Assembly: GCF_000204195.1 (NCBI RefSeq)
Contig: NZ_AFBG01000020.1
Coordinates: 620,001-684,000, forward strand
Direction of reading: 5' to 3'
DNA length: 64,000 nucleotides
DNA from: Acidovorax radicis N35
GTDB lineage: Bacteria > Pseudomonadota > Gammaproteobacteria > Burkholderiales > Burkholderiaceae_C
In this document: positions 37,076-47,134 of the stretch, one piece after another
How positions within the stretch are numbered: the first letter of the stretch is position 1
Layout: each line of letters begins with the position of its first letter
Program-made: the position numbers and the translations under genes
Notes under the pieces: model-generated
Databases searched by the model: none
What the model was told of the DNA's origin: nothing
The model's input: the letters and a program-made list of their open reading frames with translations, nothing else

Positions 37076-39466
37076 ATGTCTGCACTTTTCAGCCCGACCG
37101 CCCTGGTCGTACCGTTTGAAAACCTGAGAATGACCGATGTCGAGGCCGTAGGCGGTAAAAACGCCTCCCTCGGCGAGATGATCTCCCAGCTGCCGCAGGG
37201 CGTGCGCGTGCCCACGGGCTTTGCCACCACCGCCCACGCGTTCCGCGAGTTCCTGGCCTACGACGGCCTGGCTGACAAGATCAGCGCCAAGCTCAAGAGC
37301 CTGGACACCGAAGACGTGCGTGCGCTTGCCGCCGTGGGCGCAGAAATCCGCGCCATGGTCGAGGCCCAGCCTTTCCCGGCCGACCTGCAAAAAGCCATTG
37401 CCGACGAATTTGCCAAGTTGAGCGCTGGCAACCCCGCTGCCTCGTTTGCCGTGCGCTCGTCCGCCACGGCCGAGGATTTGCCCGATGCATCGTTCGCTGG
37501 CCAGCAGGAGACTTTCCTGAACGTGGTGGGCATCGACGAAGTCATGCACAAGATGAAGGAAGTGTTCGCGTCGCTGTACAACGACCGCGCCATTTCCTAC
37601 CGCGTGCACAAGGGTTTTGAACACGATGTGGTGGCCCTGTCGGCCGGCGTGCAGCGCATGGTCCGCTCTGACCTGGGCGCTGCGGGCGTGATGTTCACCA
37701 TCGACACCGAGTCCGGCTTCGAAGACGTCGTCTTCATCACCAGCAGCTATGGCCTGGGCGAGACGGTGGTGCAGGGCGCCGTGAACCCCGACGAGTTCTA
37801 TGTGCACAAGCCCATGCTCCAGGCGGGCAAGAAGGCGTTGATCCGCCGGAATCTGGGTAGCAAGCTGATCCAGATGGTGTTCTCCACGCCCGAAGAAAAG
37901 GCCGCCAGCGGCAAGCTCGTCAAGACGGTGGACGTGCCCACTGAACAGCGCAACCGCTACTCGCTGACCGATGCCGACGTGGAGCAGCTGGCGCGCTATG
38001 CCCTGGTGATCGAGCAGCACTACGCCCGCCCCATGGACATCGAGTGGGGCAAGGACGGCACCGACGGCCAGCTCTACATCCTGCAGGCCCGCCCTGAAAC
38101 CGTGAAGAGCCAGGCCAAGGGCCAGGCCGAGCTGCGCTACAAGCTCAAGGGCCAGGGCGCCGTGCTGGCCGAAGGCCGCGCCATTGGCCAGAAGATTGGC
38201 ACCGGCCCGGTGCGCCTGGTGCACAACATTTCGGAGATGGACAAGGTCCAGCCCGGCGATGTGCTGGTGACCGACATGACCGACCCCAACTGGGAACCCG
38301 TGATGAAGCGCGCCAGCGCCATCGTCACCAACCGCGGCGGCCGCACCTGCCACGCCGCCATCATTGCGCGCGAACTGGGCATTCCGGCCGTGGTGGGCTG
38401 TGGTGACGCGACCGAGCTGCTCAAGGACGGCACGCTGGTCACAGTGAGCTGCTCCGAGGGCGACACGGGTCGCATCTATGACGGCCTGCTCGAGACCGAA
38501 GTGACGGAAGTGCAGCGCGGCGCCATGCCTCCCATCAAGACCAAGATCATGATGAACGTGGGCAACCCGCAGCTGGCCTTCGACTTCTGCCAGCTGCCCA
38601 ACGAAGGCGTGGGCCTGGCGCGGCTGGAGTTCATCATCAACAACAACATTGGTGTGCACCCCAAGGCCATCCTCGACTATCCCCAGATCGACGCCGATCT
38701 GAAAAAGGCCGTCGAATCCGTGGCCCGTGGCCACGCCAGCCCCCGCGCTTTTTACGTGGACAAGGTGGCCGAAGGTGTGGCCACCATTGCTGCCGCCTTC
38801 TGGCCCAAGCCGGTTATCGTGCGCCTCTCGGACTTCAAGTCCAACGAGTACCGCAAGCTGATTGGCGGCAGCCGCTACGAGCCCGAGGAAGAGAACCCGA
38901 TGCTGGGCTTTCGCGGCGCGGCGCGCTACATCAGCGAAGACTTCGGCGAAGCCTTTGCGATGGAATGCGAGGCCTTGAAGCGCGTGCGCAACGACATGGG
39001 CCTGACCAACGTGCAGGTGATGGTGCCCTTCGTGCGCACGCTGGGCCAGGCCGAGCGCGTGACCAAGCTGCTGGCCACCCATGGCCTCTCGCGTGGCAAG
39101 GACGACCTCAAGGTCATCATGATGTGCGAGGTGCCGAGCAACGCCATCCTGGCGGATCGCTTCCTGGAGTTCTTCGATGGCTTCTCCATCGGCTCCAACG
39201 ACCTGACCCAGCTCACCCTGGGCCTGGACCGCGATTCGGGCCTGGAGCTGCTGGCGCAAGACTTCGACGAGCGCGACCCCGCCGTGCAGGCGCTGATCCA
39301 CCAGGCCATCAAGGCCTGCCTGGCCCAGGGCAAGTACATCGGCATCTGCGGCCAGGGCCCCAGCGACCACCCTGACTTTGCACAGTGGCTGGCCACGGAG
39401 GGGATCTCTTCGATCTCGCTCAACCCGGACAGCGTGATCGCGACCTGGCAGCAACTGGCAGGTTGA
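37076..39466 (+). CDS. ppsA: Phosphoenolpyruvate synthase
   Basis: A 796-residue enzyme making phosphoenolpyruvate, AMP and Pi from pyruvate, ATP and water for gluconeogenesis. The N-terminal ATP-grasp domain has [10 protein letters not shown] and [20 protein letters not shown]. The swivelling phospho-His domain has [21 protein letters not shown] with His426. The C-terminal PEP/pyruvate domain has [17 protein letters not shown] and [17 protein letters not shown]. The start has GGAG 8 bp upstream; a longer frame upstream is not family-like. Activity is controlled by the divergent PpsR. Confidence 0.97.
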   Translation: MSALFSPTALVVPFENLRMTDVEAVGGKNASLGEMISQLPQGVRVPTGFATTAHAFREFLAYDGLADKISAKLKSLDTEDVRALAAVGAEIRAMVEAQPFPADLQKAIADEFAKLSAGNPAASFAVRSSATAEDLPDASFAGQQETFLNVVGIDEVMHKMKEVFASLYNDRAISYRVHKGFEHDVVALSAGVQRMVRSDLGAAGVMFTIDTESGFEDVVFITSSYGLGETVVQGAVNPDEFYVHKPMLQAGKKALIRRNLGSKLIQMVFSTPEEKAASGKLVKTVDVPTEQRNRYSLTDADVEQLARYALVIEQHYARPMDIEWGKDGTDGQLYILQARPETVKSQAKGQAELRYKLKGQGAVLAEGRAIGQKIGTGPVRLVHNISEMDKVQPGDVLVTDMTDPNWEPVMKRASAIVTNRGGRTCHAAIIARELGIPAVVGCGDATELLKDGTLVTVSCSEGDTGRIYDGLLETEVTEVQRGAMPPIKTKIMMNVGNPQLAFDFCQLPNEGVGLARLEFIINNNIGVHPKAILDYPQIDADLKKAVESVARGHASPRAFYVDKVAEGVATIAAAFWPKPVIVRLSDFKSNEYRKLIGGSRYEPEEENPMLGFRGAARYISEDFGEAFAMECEALKRVRNDMGLTNVQVMVPFVRTLGQAERVTKLLATHGLSRGKDDLKVIMMCEVPSNAILADRFLEFFDGFSIGSNDLTQLTLGLDRDSGLELLAQDFDERDPAVQALIHQAIKACLAQGKYIGICGQGPSDHPDFAQWLATEGISSISLNPDSVIATWQQLAG

Positions 39467-39532
39467 TGCCCTCGGGGGCTGCCATGCGCCATCCGCACCA
39501 CTTCCCACAGCGTCCGTGATGCCGTGCCCGTG

Positions 39533-39886
39533 ATGCAAGCGCCGACGCAGCAGCCCCCACGTTCTGCAGATGCCGAAATGGCGGGCCCGTTCCCGCCCGA
39601 TCTGCACGATGTGCGGCACCTGAAGCTCAAGGCCGGCTTGCTGCTGTTGTGGGCGCTGGTATCGTTTGGTGCCACCTATTTCGCCAGAGACCTGCAGGTG
39701 CTGGTTTTTGGGGGCTGGCCTTTGGGCTACTGGATCGCGGCCCAGGGGGCAGTGCTGGTGTTCATCGGTATCGTGGTGGCTTATGGCTGGGCCATGAACC
39801 GGTTCGAGCGCCAGGACGCAGAGCACCGTGCAGCCACGGCCGCTGCTGAAGTGGTCCCGGGCGATGCGTCTCGCTCCCATGGCTGA
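39533..39886 (+). CDS. DUF4212 small subunit of a sodium:solute symporter
   Basis: A 117-residue protein with two membrane helices (about residues 37-55 and 64-86; LLLLWALVSFGATYFARDL and GYWIAAQGAVLVFIGIVVAYG), ending in the typical motif YGWAMNRFERQ. DUF4212 proteins are always encoded just before a large symporter, which follows with an 8-bp overlap. An alternative GTG start lies three codons upstream. Confidence 0.88.
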   Translation: MQAPTQQPPRSADAEMAGPFPPDLHDVRHLKLKAGLLLLWALVSFGATYFARDLQVLVFGGWPLGYWIAAQGAVLVFIGIVVAYGWAMNRFERQDAEHRAATAAAEVVPGDASRSHG

Positions 39887-41969
39887 CCACATTTCTTCTG
39901 GCGCAGACCGGGCCTATCTGTGGCGGCTGCACCGCATCTTTGCGCTGTACGTAGCGGGGGTGCTGGCCTTCCTGGCACTGATGACCTGGGCGGAGCACCA
40001 GGGGCTCTCGCGGCACTGGATCGGCCCTATTTTCCTGTTCCTCACGGTGATGGTCTACGCGGGTATCGGCGTTTATGGCCGCACCACCGACCCGGAGGAA
40101 TACTACGTGGCTGGCCGGCGCATTCCGCCCATGTACAACGGTATGGCGGCGGCGGCAGACTGGATGAGTGCCGCGTCGTTCATCAGCCTGTCGGGGGCGC
40201 TCTACCTGCAGGGCTTTTCGGGCACGCCGGGGCAGGCCGGAGGGCTGGCCTATCTGCTGGGGTGGACGGGTGGTTTCTGCCTGGTGGCGATGCTGATTGC
40301 ACCGCACTTGCGCGCCATGGGCCTGTACACCGTGCCCGATTTTTTCCATGTGCGCTTTGGCGGCCGGTGGCCGCGCATGATTGCTGCGCTGGCCGCCGTG
40401 CTGTGTTCTTTCACGTATGTGGTGGCGCAGATCTATGGCGTTGGGCTGATTGCCTCGCGCCTGACTGGCGTGCAGTTCGAGATCGGCATCATGCTCGGCC
40501 TGGGCGGGGTCCTGCTGTGCTCGTTTCTGGGGGGCATGCGCGCCATCACCTGGACACAGGTGGCGCAGTATGTGGTGCTGCTGCTGGCCTTCCTGATCCC
40601 GGTGTCCTGGCTGGCCTACAAGCAGCTTGGCAACCCGCTGGCACCGCTGGTTTATGGCGAGCAGATCAGCAAGATCGCTGATCTGGAGGCGCAGTTGCTC
40701 GACTCCCCTGCAGAGCACCAGGTGGTGCAGACCTACCTGCGGCGCGCCCAGGATTTCGAGGCCCGGCTGCGTGATGTGGAGGGCGCCCTGGAGCGTGAGC
40801 GCGAGAAAGGGCGCGAGCGCATTCGTGCGCTGCGCACCCAGAACGCCGATGTGGGCCTGATCGTCTCGGCCAGCCGCGAGCTGGCGGCCCTGCCGCGCGA
40901 TGCCGCAGCGGCCCGCGAACGCTGGACCCGCGAGATGCGCGAGAACTACGAACGCGCCCGTCCCCTGGGCGGCTTGCCCTTGCACAGCCAGGCGTATGTG
41001 GGCGACCCGCAAGGCACGCCCGAGGAACAGCGCGAATACGAGCTGACGCGCCGCAATTTCCTGGCGCTCATGTTCTGCCTGATGGTGGGCACGGCGGGCC
41101 TGCCGCACCTGCTCACCCGCTACTACACATCGCCCACGGTGTCGGCGGCGCGTGCTTCGGTGGCATGGTCGCTGTTCTTCATCGCCTTGTTGTACCTGAG
41201 CGCGCCGGCGCTGGCGGTGCTGGTGAAGTTCGAGGTCATGCAGAACCTCGTGGGCAGCAGTTTCGAGGCCTTGCCCAACTGGATGGCCCAGTGGGCGCGT
41301 GTCGATGCCTCGCTGCTGTCGGTGGAAGATGTGAATGGCGACGGAATCGTGCAGTTTGGCGAGATCCGGCTGGGGGCCGACCTCATCATGCTGGCCACGC
41401 CAGAACTGGGGGGGCTGCCCTATGTGGTCTCCGGCCTGGTGGCGGCGGGTGGGTTGGCGGCGGCGCTGTCTACCGCCGATGGGCTTTTGCTCACCATCAG
41501 CAATGCCCTGGTCCGCGATCTGTATTTTCAGGATGCCAAACGCGAGGCCTCGCCCGAGCAGCGTGTGATTCTGAGCAAGTTCGCCTTGCTGGCGGTGGCC
41601 TTGTCGGCGGCTTTTGTCGCGGCGCTCAAACCCTCCGAGATTCTGCCCATGGTGTCGGCGTCGTTCTCGCTGGCCGCATCGGCTTTTGTGCCGGTGATGG
41701 TGCTGGGCATCTTCTGGCGCGGCACCACGCGGCAGGGCGCGGTGGCCGGCATGGTGGCGGGGCTTGGCGTGGCCGTGTACTACATGCTTTCGCATGTGTC
41801 CGCCATGCGCGCGCTGCCCAGTTGGATGCTGGCGGACGGGCTCTGGCTTGGCATCCAGCCCATCTCGGCCGGCGTGTTTGGCGTGCCGACCGGGCTGGCG
41901 GTGGCGGTGGTGGTGAGCTGGTTGACGCGGCCCGCACCGGATCTGCCGCGCATCCGGTCCGAGATGTAG
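39879..41969 (+). CDS. Sodium:solute symporter, VC_2705-type (acetate/organic acid permease)
   Basis: A 696-residue inner-membrane symporter. Twelve or more helices include the family segments TTDPEEYYVAGRRIPPMYNG, GLPHLLTRYYTSP and LSTADGLLLTISNALVRDLY. Two insertions stand out: an Arg/Glu-rich coiled coil of about 110 residues (roughly 261-374) with LRDVEGALEREREKGRERIR, and a perfect EF-hand loop DVNGDGIVQFGE at residues 484-495 in a loop between helices. The VC_2705 subfamily is larger than ordinary SSS proteins and goes with DUF4212. The substrate is probably a short organic acid. Start overlaps the DUF4212 stop. Confidence 0.9.
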   Translation: MADHISSGADRAYLWRLHRIFALYVAGVLAFLALMTWAEHQGLSRHWIGPIFLFLTVMVYAGIGVYGRTTDPEEYYVAGRRIPPMYNGMAAAADWMSAASFISLSGALYLQGFSGTPGQAGGLAYLLGWTGGFCLVAMLIAPHLRAMGLYTVPDFFHVRFGGRWPRMIAALAAVLCSFTYVVAQIYGVGLIASRLTGVQFEIGIMLGLGGVLLCSFLGGMRAITWTQVAQYVVLLLAFLIPVSWLAYKQLGNPLAPLVYGEQISKIADLEAQLLDSPAEHQVVQTYLRRAQDFEARLRDVEGALEREREKGRERIRALRTQNADVGLIVSASRELAALPRDAAAARERWTREMRENYERARPLGGLPLHSQAYVGDPQGTPEEQREYELTRRNFLALMFCLMVGTAGLPHLLTRYYTSPTVSAARASVAWSLFFIALLYLSAPALAVLVKFEVMQNLVGSSFEALPNWMAQWARVDASLLSVEDVNGDGIVQFGEIRLGADLIMLATPELGGLPYVVSGLVAAGGLAAALSTADGLLLTISNALVRDLYFQDAKREASPEQRVILSKFALLAVALSAAFVAALKPSEILPMVSASFSLAASAFVPVMVLGIFWRGTTRQGAVAGMVAGLGVAVYYMLSHVSAMRALPSWMLADGLWLGIQPISAGVFGVPTGLAVAVVVSWLTRPAPDLPRIRSEM

Positions 41970-42144
41970 CGGGCACAAGATCGCGTGATAAACGTGCGCC
42001 TTGCGCGCGAGGTCGCCGTGGTTGTGCGTAAACCCTGATGACCAATGGTGTACAAACGTGAGAATCTGGGCTTCCAGGGGCTCGTTGGCCGTAGGGTTGT
42101 CCTGCTGCATTCCCCTGTTGTTCCGTTTCAGTTCAAGGAGATTC

Positions 42145-42657
42145 ATGGTTCTCGTCAAAACGCCGGCAGGGCAAGAAGCGCTCAAGGATCGGCGCGGCAG
42201 CCTCAGTTCGCGCCAGCGCTCGGCTTTCATTCTTTTTGACGGAAAACGTTCCACGGGCGAGATTCTGGCGGCCACGGCCGCCATGGGCATCACGCAGGAC
42301 GATGTTCAGGCCATGATTGCCCAGGGGTTGCTGGCGCCACTGGCGGGGCACTCCTTGCCTGCGTCTGCGGCCAGCCAGCCCGTTTCAGAGGCAGATGCAT
42401 CGGCAGCGGCTGCCATGGATCTGGGCACGGTGGCATCTCCCGTGGAGGGTTCCGGGCGCACACCGAAAGAGCGTTATGAAGCGGCCTATCCGATTGCCAC
42501 TGAATTGACGGCGGGCATGGGCTTGCGGGGATTCCGGTTGAATCTGGCCGTGGAAGGGGCGGGTAGCTTCGAGGACCTGGCGACGCTGGCCCCGAAGATC
42601 CGGGAGGCCGTGGGGGATGCGAAGTTCGCACGGCTCGACAAGGCGCTTTTTGATTGA
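42145..42657 (+). CDS. Conserved hypothetical protein, helical N-terminus
   Basis: A 170-residue soluble protein with an AAGGAG ribosome site 7 bp before the ATG. The N-terminus (PAGQEALKDRRGSLSSRQRS, then AFILFDGKRSTGEILAAT) reads like a compact helical or winged-helix domain of about 70 residues; an Ala/Ser linker and a second helical part (ELTAGMGLRGFRLNLAVEGA, EDLATLAPKIREAVG) follow. I do not recognise a named family. It is monocistronic, between the symporter and a terminator. Confidence 0.8.
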   Translation: MVLVKTPAGQEALKDRRGSLSSRQRSAFILFDGKRSTGEILAATAAMGITQDDVQAMIAQGLLAPLAGHSLPASAASQPVSEADASAAAAMDLGTVASPVEGSGRTPKERYEAAYPIATELTAGMGLRGFRLNLAVEGAGSFEDLATLAPKIREAVGDAKFARLDKALFD

Positions 42658-42712
42658 TGCGTGGGAGCCGATTGCTGGCGAGGAGGAGGCTTCCCTCCGC
42701 CGCGCAGCAATG

Positions 42713-42741
42713 AAAAAGGCGGCTTGGTAGCCGCCTTTTTT
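42713..42741 (+). terminator. Bidirectional-looking terminator between convergent genes
   Basis: GGCGGCT-TGGT-AGCCGCC, a perfect 7-bp stem, with AAAAA before and TTTTTT after. It sits between the hypothetical gene and the convergent FKBP gene and can serve both. Confidence 0.9.
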
Positions 42742-42776
42742 GATCCCCTGGCCCAAACTGGCCGGAGCTGCAGGCC

Positions 42777-43136
42777 TTAGCGGCCGACCTTCAGCAGTTC
42801 CACATCGAACTTCAGCGTGGCATTCGGCGGGATCACGCCGCCTGCGCCGCGGGCGCCATAGCCCAGGGCGGCAGGAATGATCAAGGTGCGCTGGCCACCG
42901 ATCTTCATGCCCTGCACGCCTTCGTCCCAGCCCTTGATGACCATGCCGCCGCCCAGCGAGAACTCGAAGGGGTCGTTGCGGTCGCGGCTGGAGTCGAACT
43001 TGGCACCTTGCTCGCCGTTGTTGTACAGCCAGCCGGTGTAGTGCACCGACACGTTCTGGCCCTTGGTGGCTTCGGCGCCTTCGCCCACGGTGGTGTCTTC
43101 GTATTGCAGGCCGGATGCGGTGGTGGTCAATGCCAT
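42777..43136 (-). CDS. FKBP-type peptidyl-prolyl cis-trans isomerase
   Basis: A 119-residue single-domain FKBP that catalyses proline isomerisation in protein folding. The conserved segments VSVHYTGWLYNNG, FEFSLGGGMVIKGWDEG and LIIPAALGYGARG carry the active-site Tyr, Trp and Phe residues. Cytoplasmic, as there is no signal peptide. The start MALTTTASGLQYED matches other FKBP proteins; a long in-frame extension upstream crosses repeat copy E and was rejected. Confidence 0.95.
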   Translation of the reverse strand: MALTTTASGLQYEDTTVGEGAEATKGQNVSVHYTGWLYNNGEQGAKFDSSRDRNDPFEFSLGGGMVIKGWDEGVQGMKIGGQRTLIIPAALGYGARGAGGVIPPNATLKFDVELLKVGR

Positions 43137-43151
43137 GGATGAAATTCCTTG

Positions 43152-43208
43152 TTTGCTATTAAAAATATAGCTATCTGCGCTTGATAGACAAGCGTCAGAA
43201 GCATTTTT
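43152..43208 (+). repeat. Dispersed intergenic repeat, copy E
   Basis: TTTGCTATTAAAAATATAGC, TATCTGCGCTTGATAGACA, then AAGCGTCAGAAGC and ATTTTTG: a good match to the consensus, with GCGCTT/AAGCGT as arms. It lies 16 bp upstream of the FKBP start. Confidence 0.7.
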
Positions 43209-43281
43209 GACCCCTATTTTAACGAAAGCCCTGCTCGGAGGTCCGGCGGGGCTTTTCCCAGGGTGGAGCAGCGGTGTGGCT

Positions 43282-43590
43282 TCAGGCCTTTTTGGCGCGA
43301 CCAGCGACCCAGCGGGTGGCGAAGGCTTGCACGTCCGACAGGCGCTTGAGCAGGTCGGCGCCCGAAGGGGTGACGGTGTAACCATCGCTGCCGTGGTCTA
43401 CAAAACCGGCTTCGCGCAGTTCCTTGATGCGGGTGTTGAGCGTGTTGGGGGTGATGCCCCCCACGCTGTCCTGCAGCAGGCGGAACGTCTGGGGGTGGCC
43501 GTCCTTCAGGGCCCACAGCACGCGCAGTGCGTAACGGCATTCGAGCCGCTCGAACAACTGGTTGATGGCGGCATTTTCTTTGGAGCTCAT
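43282..43590 (-). CDS. HxlR-type winged-helix transcriptional regulator
   Basis: A 102-residue helix-turn-helix protein. The segment CRYALRVLWALKDG, followed by FRLLQDSVGGITPNTLNTRI (recognition helix) and LREAGFVDHGSDGYTVTPSG (wing), is the HxlR layout, but the usual N-terminal redox Cys pair is reduced to a single Cys18. Good GGAG site before the ATG. It sits between the FKBP and LysR genes, target unknown. Confidence 0.85.
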   Translation of the reverse strand: MSSKENAAINQLFERLECRYALRVLWALKDGHPQTFRLLQDSVGGITPNTLNTRIKELREAGFVDHGSDGYTVTPSGADLLKRLSDVQAFATRWVAGRAKKA

Positions 43591-43792
43591 GGACGCTTCT
43601 CCTCGCGCAAGTGTTGGATCAAATTTTCATTCGGGTGGGCGAATGCCGGGCCCGCTGATGCGCTGAGACTATAGCGCGGAACCCATTTTGCTACAAGTTT
43701 AGTAGCTCAGAACGCACACCACACATGCGCTACGCCCCGAAAAACCCGTGTTACAAGTCAAACTGTTGCAGCAGGGCCACGGTTGGAGTCAG

Positions 43793-44698
43793 TCATTCCT
43801 GGCGGCCCAGCCCCGCCAGGTGGCTGACCAGCAACTGTGCGGCGGGGGCCAGCATCTGGGCGCTGCGGTAGCAGATGGCAAAACGCCGCTGGGCCCATGG
43901 ATCGCTCAGCGGAATCACCCGAACGGGGGCGGTTTGCGCAAAGGGAAGGGCCACTTCGCGCGGCACGACGCTGATGGCCAGGTTGGCGCGCACCACCCGC
44001 AGGGCCGCGTCGAAGTTGGACACCAGCACCCGGTGCGCCAGCATTTTTCCCTCCACGGCTGCAGCACGCGCCAGCAGCACCTGCACCGCGCTCAGCGCGG
44101 GCATGCTGACGAACTCATGGTCCAGCACGTCGGCAAAACGCACGCTCTGGTGCTGGGCCGCCGGGTGCAGCGCATGGGCCACCACGGCCAGGTGGTCGGT
44201 GCGGTAGGCGCAGGTTTCCAGGCCCGTGAGGTCGGCCGCGTCCCAGCAGATGCCGATGGAGGCGCTGCCGTCGCGGATGCCCTGCACCACGTCCGGGCTC
44301 ACGCGCTCCTCCAGGCTCACCTGGATGTCGCGGTGCGCCGGGTCTTGCAGAAAGGCTGCCACATCGTCGGCCAGCGATTCGGCCATGACCGACGCGGTGA
44401 CCAGCATGCGCACATGGCCCCGCGTGCCGGTGGCATAGGCGGCCATGTCGCGCTCGATCTGGCCCACGCTGGCCAGCATGGTGCGCGCGTGCTCCAGGAG
44501 CGTTTCCCCCGCCGGGGTCGGAACCACGCCGCGCCGTTTGCGCACCAGCAGAGCTGTGCCCACCGTGTCCTCCAGCTGGGCCAGCCGCTTGCTGATGGCC
44601 GAGCCAACGATCGATTCCTGCTCGGCCACGCGCGCAATGCTGCGCTGCTCGCACACGGCGGCAAAAAGCCGCAGGGTTTGCAGGTCGAGATCGCGCAT
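43793..44698 (-). CDS. LysR family transcriptional regulator
   Basis: A 301-residue regulator. The N-terminal helix-turn-helix is at about residues 17-40 (RSIARVAEQESIVGSAISKRL) and the effector-binding domain at about 90-295, in two Rossmann-like halves. It diverges from the HMG-CoA-lyase-like operon across 127 bp that hold a T-N11-A palindrome, so it is probably its regulator, with a pathway acid or CoA ester as inducer. The effector is not known. Confidence 0.93.
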   Translation of the reverse strand: MRDLDLQTLRLFAAVCEQRSIARVAEQESIVGSAISKRLAQLEDTVGTALLVRKRRGVVPTPAGETLLEHARTMLASVGQIERDMAAYATGTRGHVRMLVTASVMAESLADDVAAFLQDPAHRDIQVSLEERVSPDVVQGIRDGSASIGICWDAADLTGLETCAYRTDHLAVVAHALHPAAQHQSVRFADVLDHEFVSMPALSAVQVLLARAAAVEGKMLAHRVLVSNFDAALRVVRANLAISVVPREVALPFAQTAPVRVIPLSDPWAQRRFAICYRSAQMLAPAAQLLVSHLAGLGRQE

Positions 44699-44727
44699 GA
44701 CATCCCTTTCGACGGAATGGGTGTGAT

Positions 44728-44742
44728 ATTCCGTTTGGGAAT
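44728..44742. promoter_or_regulatory. LysR operator candidate (T-N11-A)
   Basis: ATTCC-GTTTG-GGAAT is a perfect dyad with the T-N11-A pattern of LysR recognition sites, in the spacer between the lysR and lyase genes. A second dyad (TTCTGG...CTAGAA) at 44775-44791 may be the activation site closer to the operon promoter. Confidence 0.6.
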
Positions 44743-44825
44743 CATATGGCTTCCGAGATGTATTTTCTGATTCTTTCTGGAATTTCTAGAATGACCCCAA
44801 GAACACACCCAGCCGGAGACGACCT

Positions 44826-45815
44826 GTGAGCACACTCTCTGTTTTTCCCGCGACCCACGCCGCGCCCGATGGCGCCTCCGCTCGGGCCGTGGTGCGCGAA
44901 GTGGGCTTGCGCGATGGCCTGCAGAGCATCGCCACCCTGGTGTCCACCGCGCACAAGATCGAATGGATCAACGCTGCCTACGCTGCAGGCCAGCGCGAGA
45001 TCGAAGTGGGCTCCTTCGTGCCCGCCCGCCTGTTGCCCCAGCTGGCGGACACCGCCGAAGTGCTGGCGCATGCCAAAACCCTGCCGGGCCTGCTGGCCTC
45101 AGTGCTGGTGCCCAACTACAAAGGCGCCGAGCGCGCGCTCGAATGTGGTGCTGGCCTGATGGTGGTGCCCTTGTCTGCCAGCCATGCCCACAGCCTGGCC
45201 AACCTGCGCAAGACACCCGATGCGGTGGTGGCCGAGGTGGCCCGCATCCGTGCGCTGCGCGACGCCAGCGGCAGCCGCTGCCTGATCGAGGGGGGCGTGG
45301 GCACGGCCTTTGGCTGCACGCTGCAGGGCGAGGTGCCCGAGAGTGAGGTGCTGCGCCTGATGCAGGCCCTGCTGGATGCCGGGGCCGACCGCGTGAGCCT
45401 GGCCGACACCGTGGGCTATGCCGACCCGGCCTGGGTGGCCCGCCTGTTCGAGAAGGCCCGCGCGCTGGTGGGCGACCGCCTGTGGTGCGCGCATTTCCAC
45501 GACACCCGTGGCATGGGGCTGGCCAACGCCTACGCCGCGTGGCAGGTGGGCATCACGCGTTTTGACGCCTGCCTGGCCGGCATTGGCGGCTGCCCGCATG
45601 CGCCGGGCGCCAGCGGCAATGTCACCACCGAGGACCTGGTGTTCATGCTGGAGCGCATGGGCGTTGCCACCGGCATCGACGTGACCGCGTTGCTGGCGCT
45701 GCGCCAGCGCGTGGCCGGCTGGCTGGAAGGCGAGACCCTGCACGGAACGCTGTGGCAGGCCGGGCTGCCGCAGAATGCCGCACGCACCGTGCTGCGAGAG
45801 GCAGCAACGGCCTGA
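44826..45815 (+). CDS. Hydroxymethylglutaryl-CoA lyase-like enzyme
   Basis: A 329-residue TIM-barrel lyase of the HMG-CoA lyase family, which splits 3-hydroxy-3-methylglutaryl-CoA or a related 3-hydroxyacyl-CoA. REVGLRDGLQ carries the metal Asp30, His223 and His225 in CAHFHDTRG complete the metal site, and the flexible-loop Cys256 is in GGCPHAPGASGN. GTG start with GGAG 8 bp upstream. First gene of a three-gene operon with a CoA-transferase, so the acid is presumably activated first and then cleaved. Confidence 0.88.
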   Translation: MSTLSVFPATHAAPDGASARAVVREVGLRDGLQSIATLVSTAHKIEWINAAYAAGQREIEVGSFVPARLLPQLADTAEVLAHAKTLPGLLASVLVPNYKGAERALECGAGLMVVPLSASHAHSLANLRKTPDAVVAEVARIRALRDASGSRCLIEGGVGTAFGCTLQGEVPESEVLRLMQALLDAGADRVSLADTVGYADPAWVARLFEKARALVGDRLWCAHFHDTRGMGLANAYAAWQVGITRFDACLAGIGGCPHAPGASGNVTTEDLVFMLERMGVATGIDVTALLALRQRVAGWLEGETLHGTLWQAGLPQNAARTVLREAATA

Positions 45816-45837
45816 TCTTCTTATCCATTCTCCGAAC

Positions 45838-47052
45838 ATGAACGACACACCACCCGCACCCTCGTCCCCCCGCCTGCCGCTCGAAGGCCTGCGTGTGGTG
45901 GAGTTCACCCACATGGTCATGGGCCCCACCTGCGGCATGGTGCTGGCCGACCTGGGCGCCGAGGTCATCAAGGTCGAGCCCGTGGACGGCGACCGCACGC
46001 GCCACCTGCTGGGCGCGGGCGCGGGCTTTTTCCCCATGTTCAACCGCAACAAGAAGAGCATCGCACTCGACCTGCGCAGCCCCGAGGGGCTGGAGGTGGC
46101 GCGCAAGCTGGCCGCCTCGGCCGACGTGGTGGCGCAGAACTTCAAACCCGGCGTGATGACCAAGTACGGGCTGGACTACGCGGCCCTGAGCCCGCTGAAC
46201 CCGCGCCTCATCTATGTGAACCACACTGGTTTTCTGCCTGGCCCGTACGAGCACCGCACGGCGCTCGACGAGGTGGTGCAGATGATGGGAGGCCTGGCCT
46301 ACATGACGGGGCGGCCGGGCGATCCGTTGCGCGCCGGCAGCAGCGTGAACGACATCATGGGCGGCATGTTCGGTGCCATCGGTGCCATGGCGGCCCTCAT
46401 GCAGCGTGGCATCACGGGGCGCGGGCAGGAGGTGGACTCCGCCCTGTTCGAGAACAACGTGTTCCTGGTCGGCCAGCACATGATGCAGTACGCAGTCACC
46501 GGCAAACCGGCGGCCCCCATGCCCGACCGCATTTCGTCGTGGGCGCTGTACGACGTGTTCAGCGTGAAGGATGGCGAGCAGATTTTCCTGGCTGCGGTGA
46601 GCGATGCGCAATGGACCACTTTTTGCGACGCCATGGGGTTTTCCGACCTCAAGGCCCACCCGCTACTGGCCACGAACAACGACCGCGTGCGCGCCCGTGC
46701 CACGCTGATGCCCGACCTGCGCCAGCGCCTGGCTGCCTACAGCGCTGCCGAGCTGGCGGCGGTCTTTGAGAAACACGGGCTGCCCTTTGCACCTATTTCA
46801 CGGCCCGAGCAGCTGTTTGACGACCCGCACCTGAACGCCACGGGGGGCCTGGCCGACATCACCCTGCCCGATGGCGAACGGGCCGGGCAGACCGCACGCA
46901 CCACGCTGTTCCCGCTGCGCATGGATGGCAAGCGGCTGGGCGTGCGCCTGCAGCCGCCGGTGCTGGGGCAGCACACCGCAGCGCTGATGGAAGAGCTGGG
47001 CTACACACCCGAAGAGGTGCGGGCCCTGCAACAAAAGCATGCCGTGGCCTGA
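45838..47052 (+). CDS. Class III CoA-transferase (CaiB/BaiF/Frc family)
   Basis: A 404-residue CoA-transferase. The N-terminal LEGLRVVEFTHMVMGPTCGM and LGAEVIKVEPVDGD are family-typical, and the catalytic Asp is probably Asp144 (HRTALDEVVQMMGG). It would pass CoA from a donor to the acid cleaved by the neighbouring lyase. The start follows 22 bp after the lyase stop; the true start is the ATG giving MNDTPPAPSS. Confidence 0.93.
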   Translation: MNDTPPAPSSPRLPLEGLRVVEFTHMVMGPTCGMVLADLGAEVIKVEPVDGDRTRHLLGAGAGFFPMFNRNKKSIALDLRSPEGLEVARKLAASADVVAQNFKPGVMTKYGLDYAALSPLNPRLIYVNHTGFLPGPYEHRTALDEVVQMMGGLAYMTGRPGDPLRAGSSVNDIMGGMFGAIGAMAALMQRGITGRGQEVDSALFENNVFLVGQHMMQYAVTGKPAAPMPDRISSWALYDVFSVKDGEQIFLAAVSDAQWTTFCDAMGFSDLKAHPLLATNNDRVRARATLMPDLRQRLAAYSAAELAAVFEKHGLPFAPISRPEQLFDDPHLNATGGLADITLPDGERAGQTARTTLFPLRMDGKRLGVRLQPPVLGQHTAALMEELGYTPEEVRALQQKHAVA

Positions 47053-47134
47053 GCGGGTTGAAGAACCCGGCATCTCCCTGTGGAGATCTGCGCCTGGCAT
47101 TCGATGAATGAATACAACGACGGAGACAAACGCC

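Noticed and set aside
36944..39892. A 982-codon minus-strand open frame
   Set aside because: Antisense to ppsA and DUF4212. No family features; the His/Val-rich composition is a shadow pattern.
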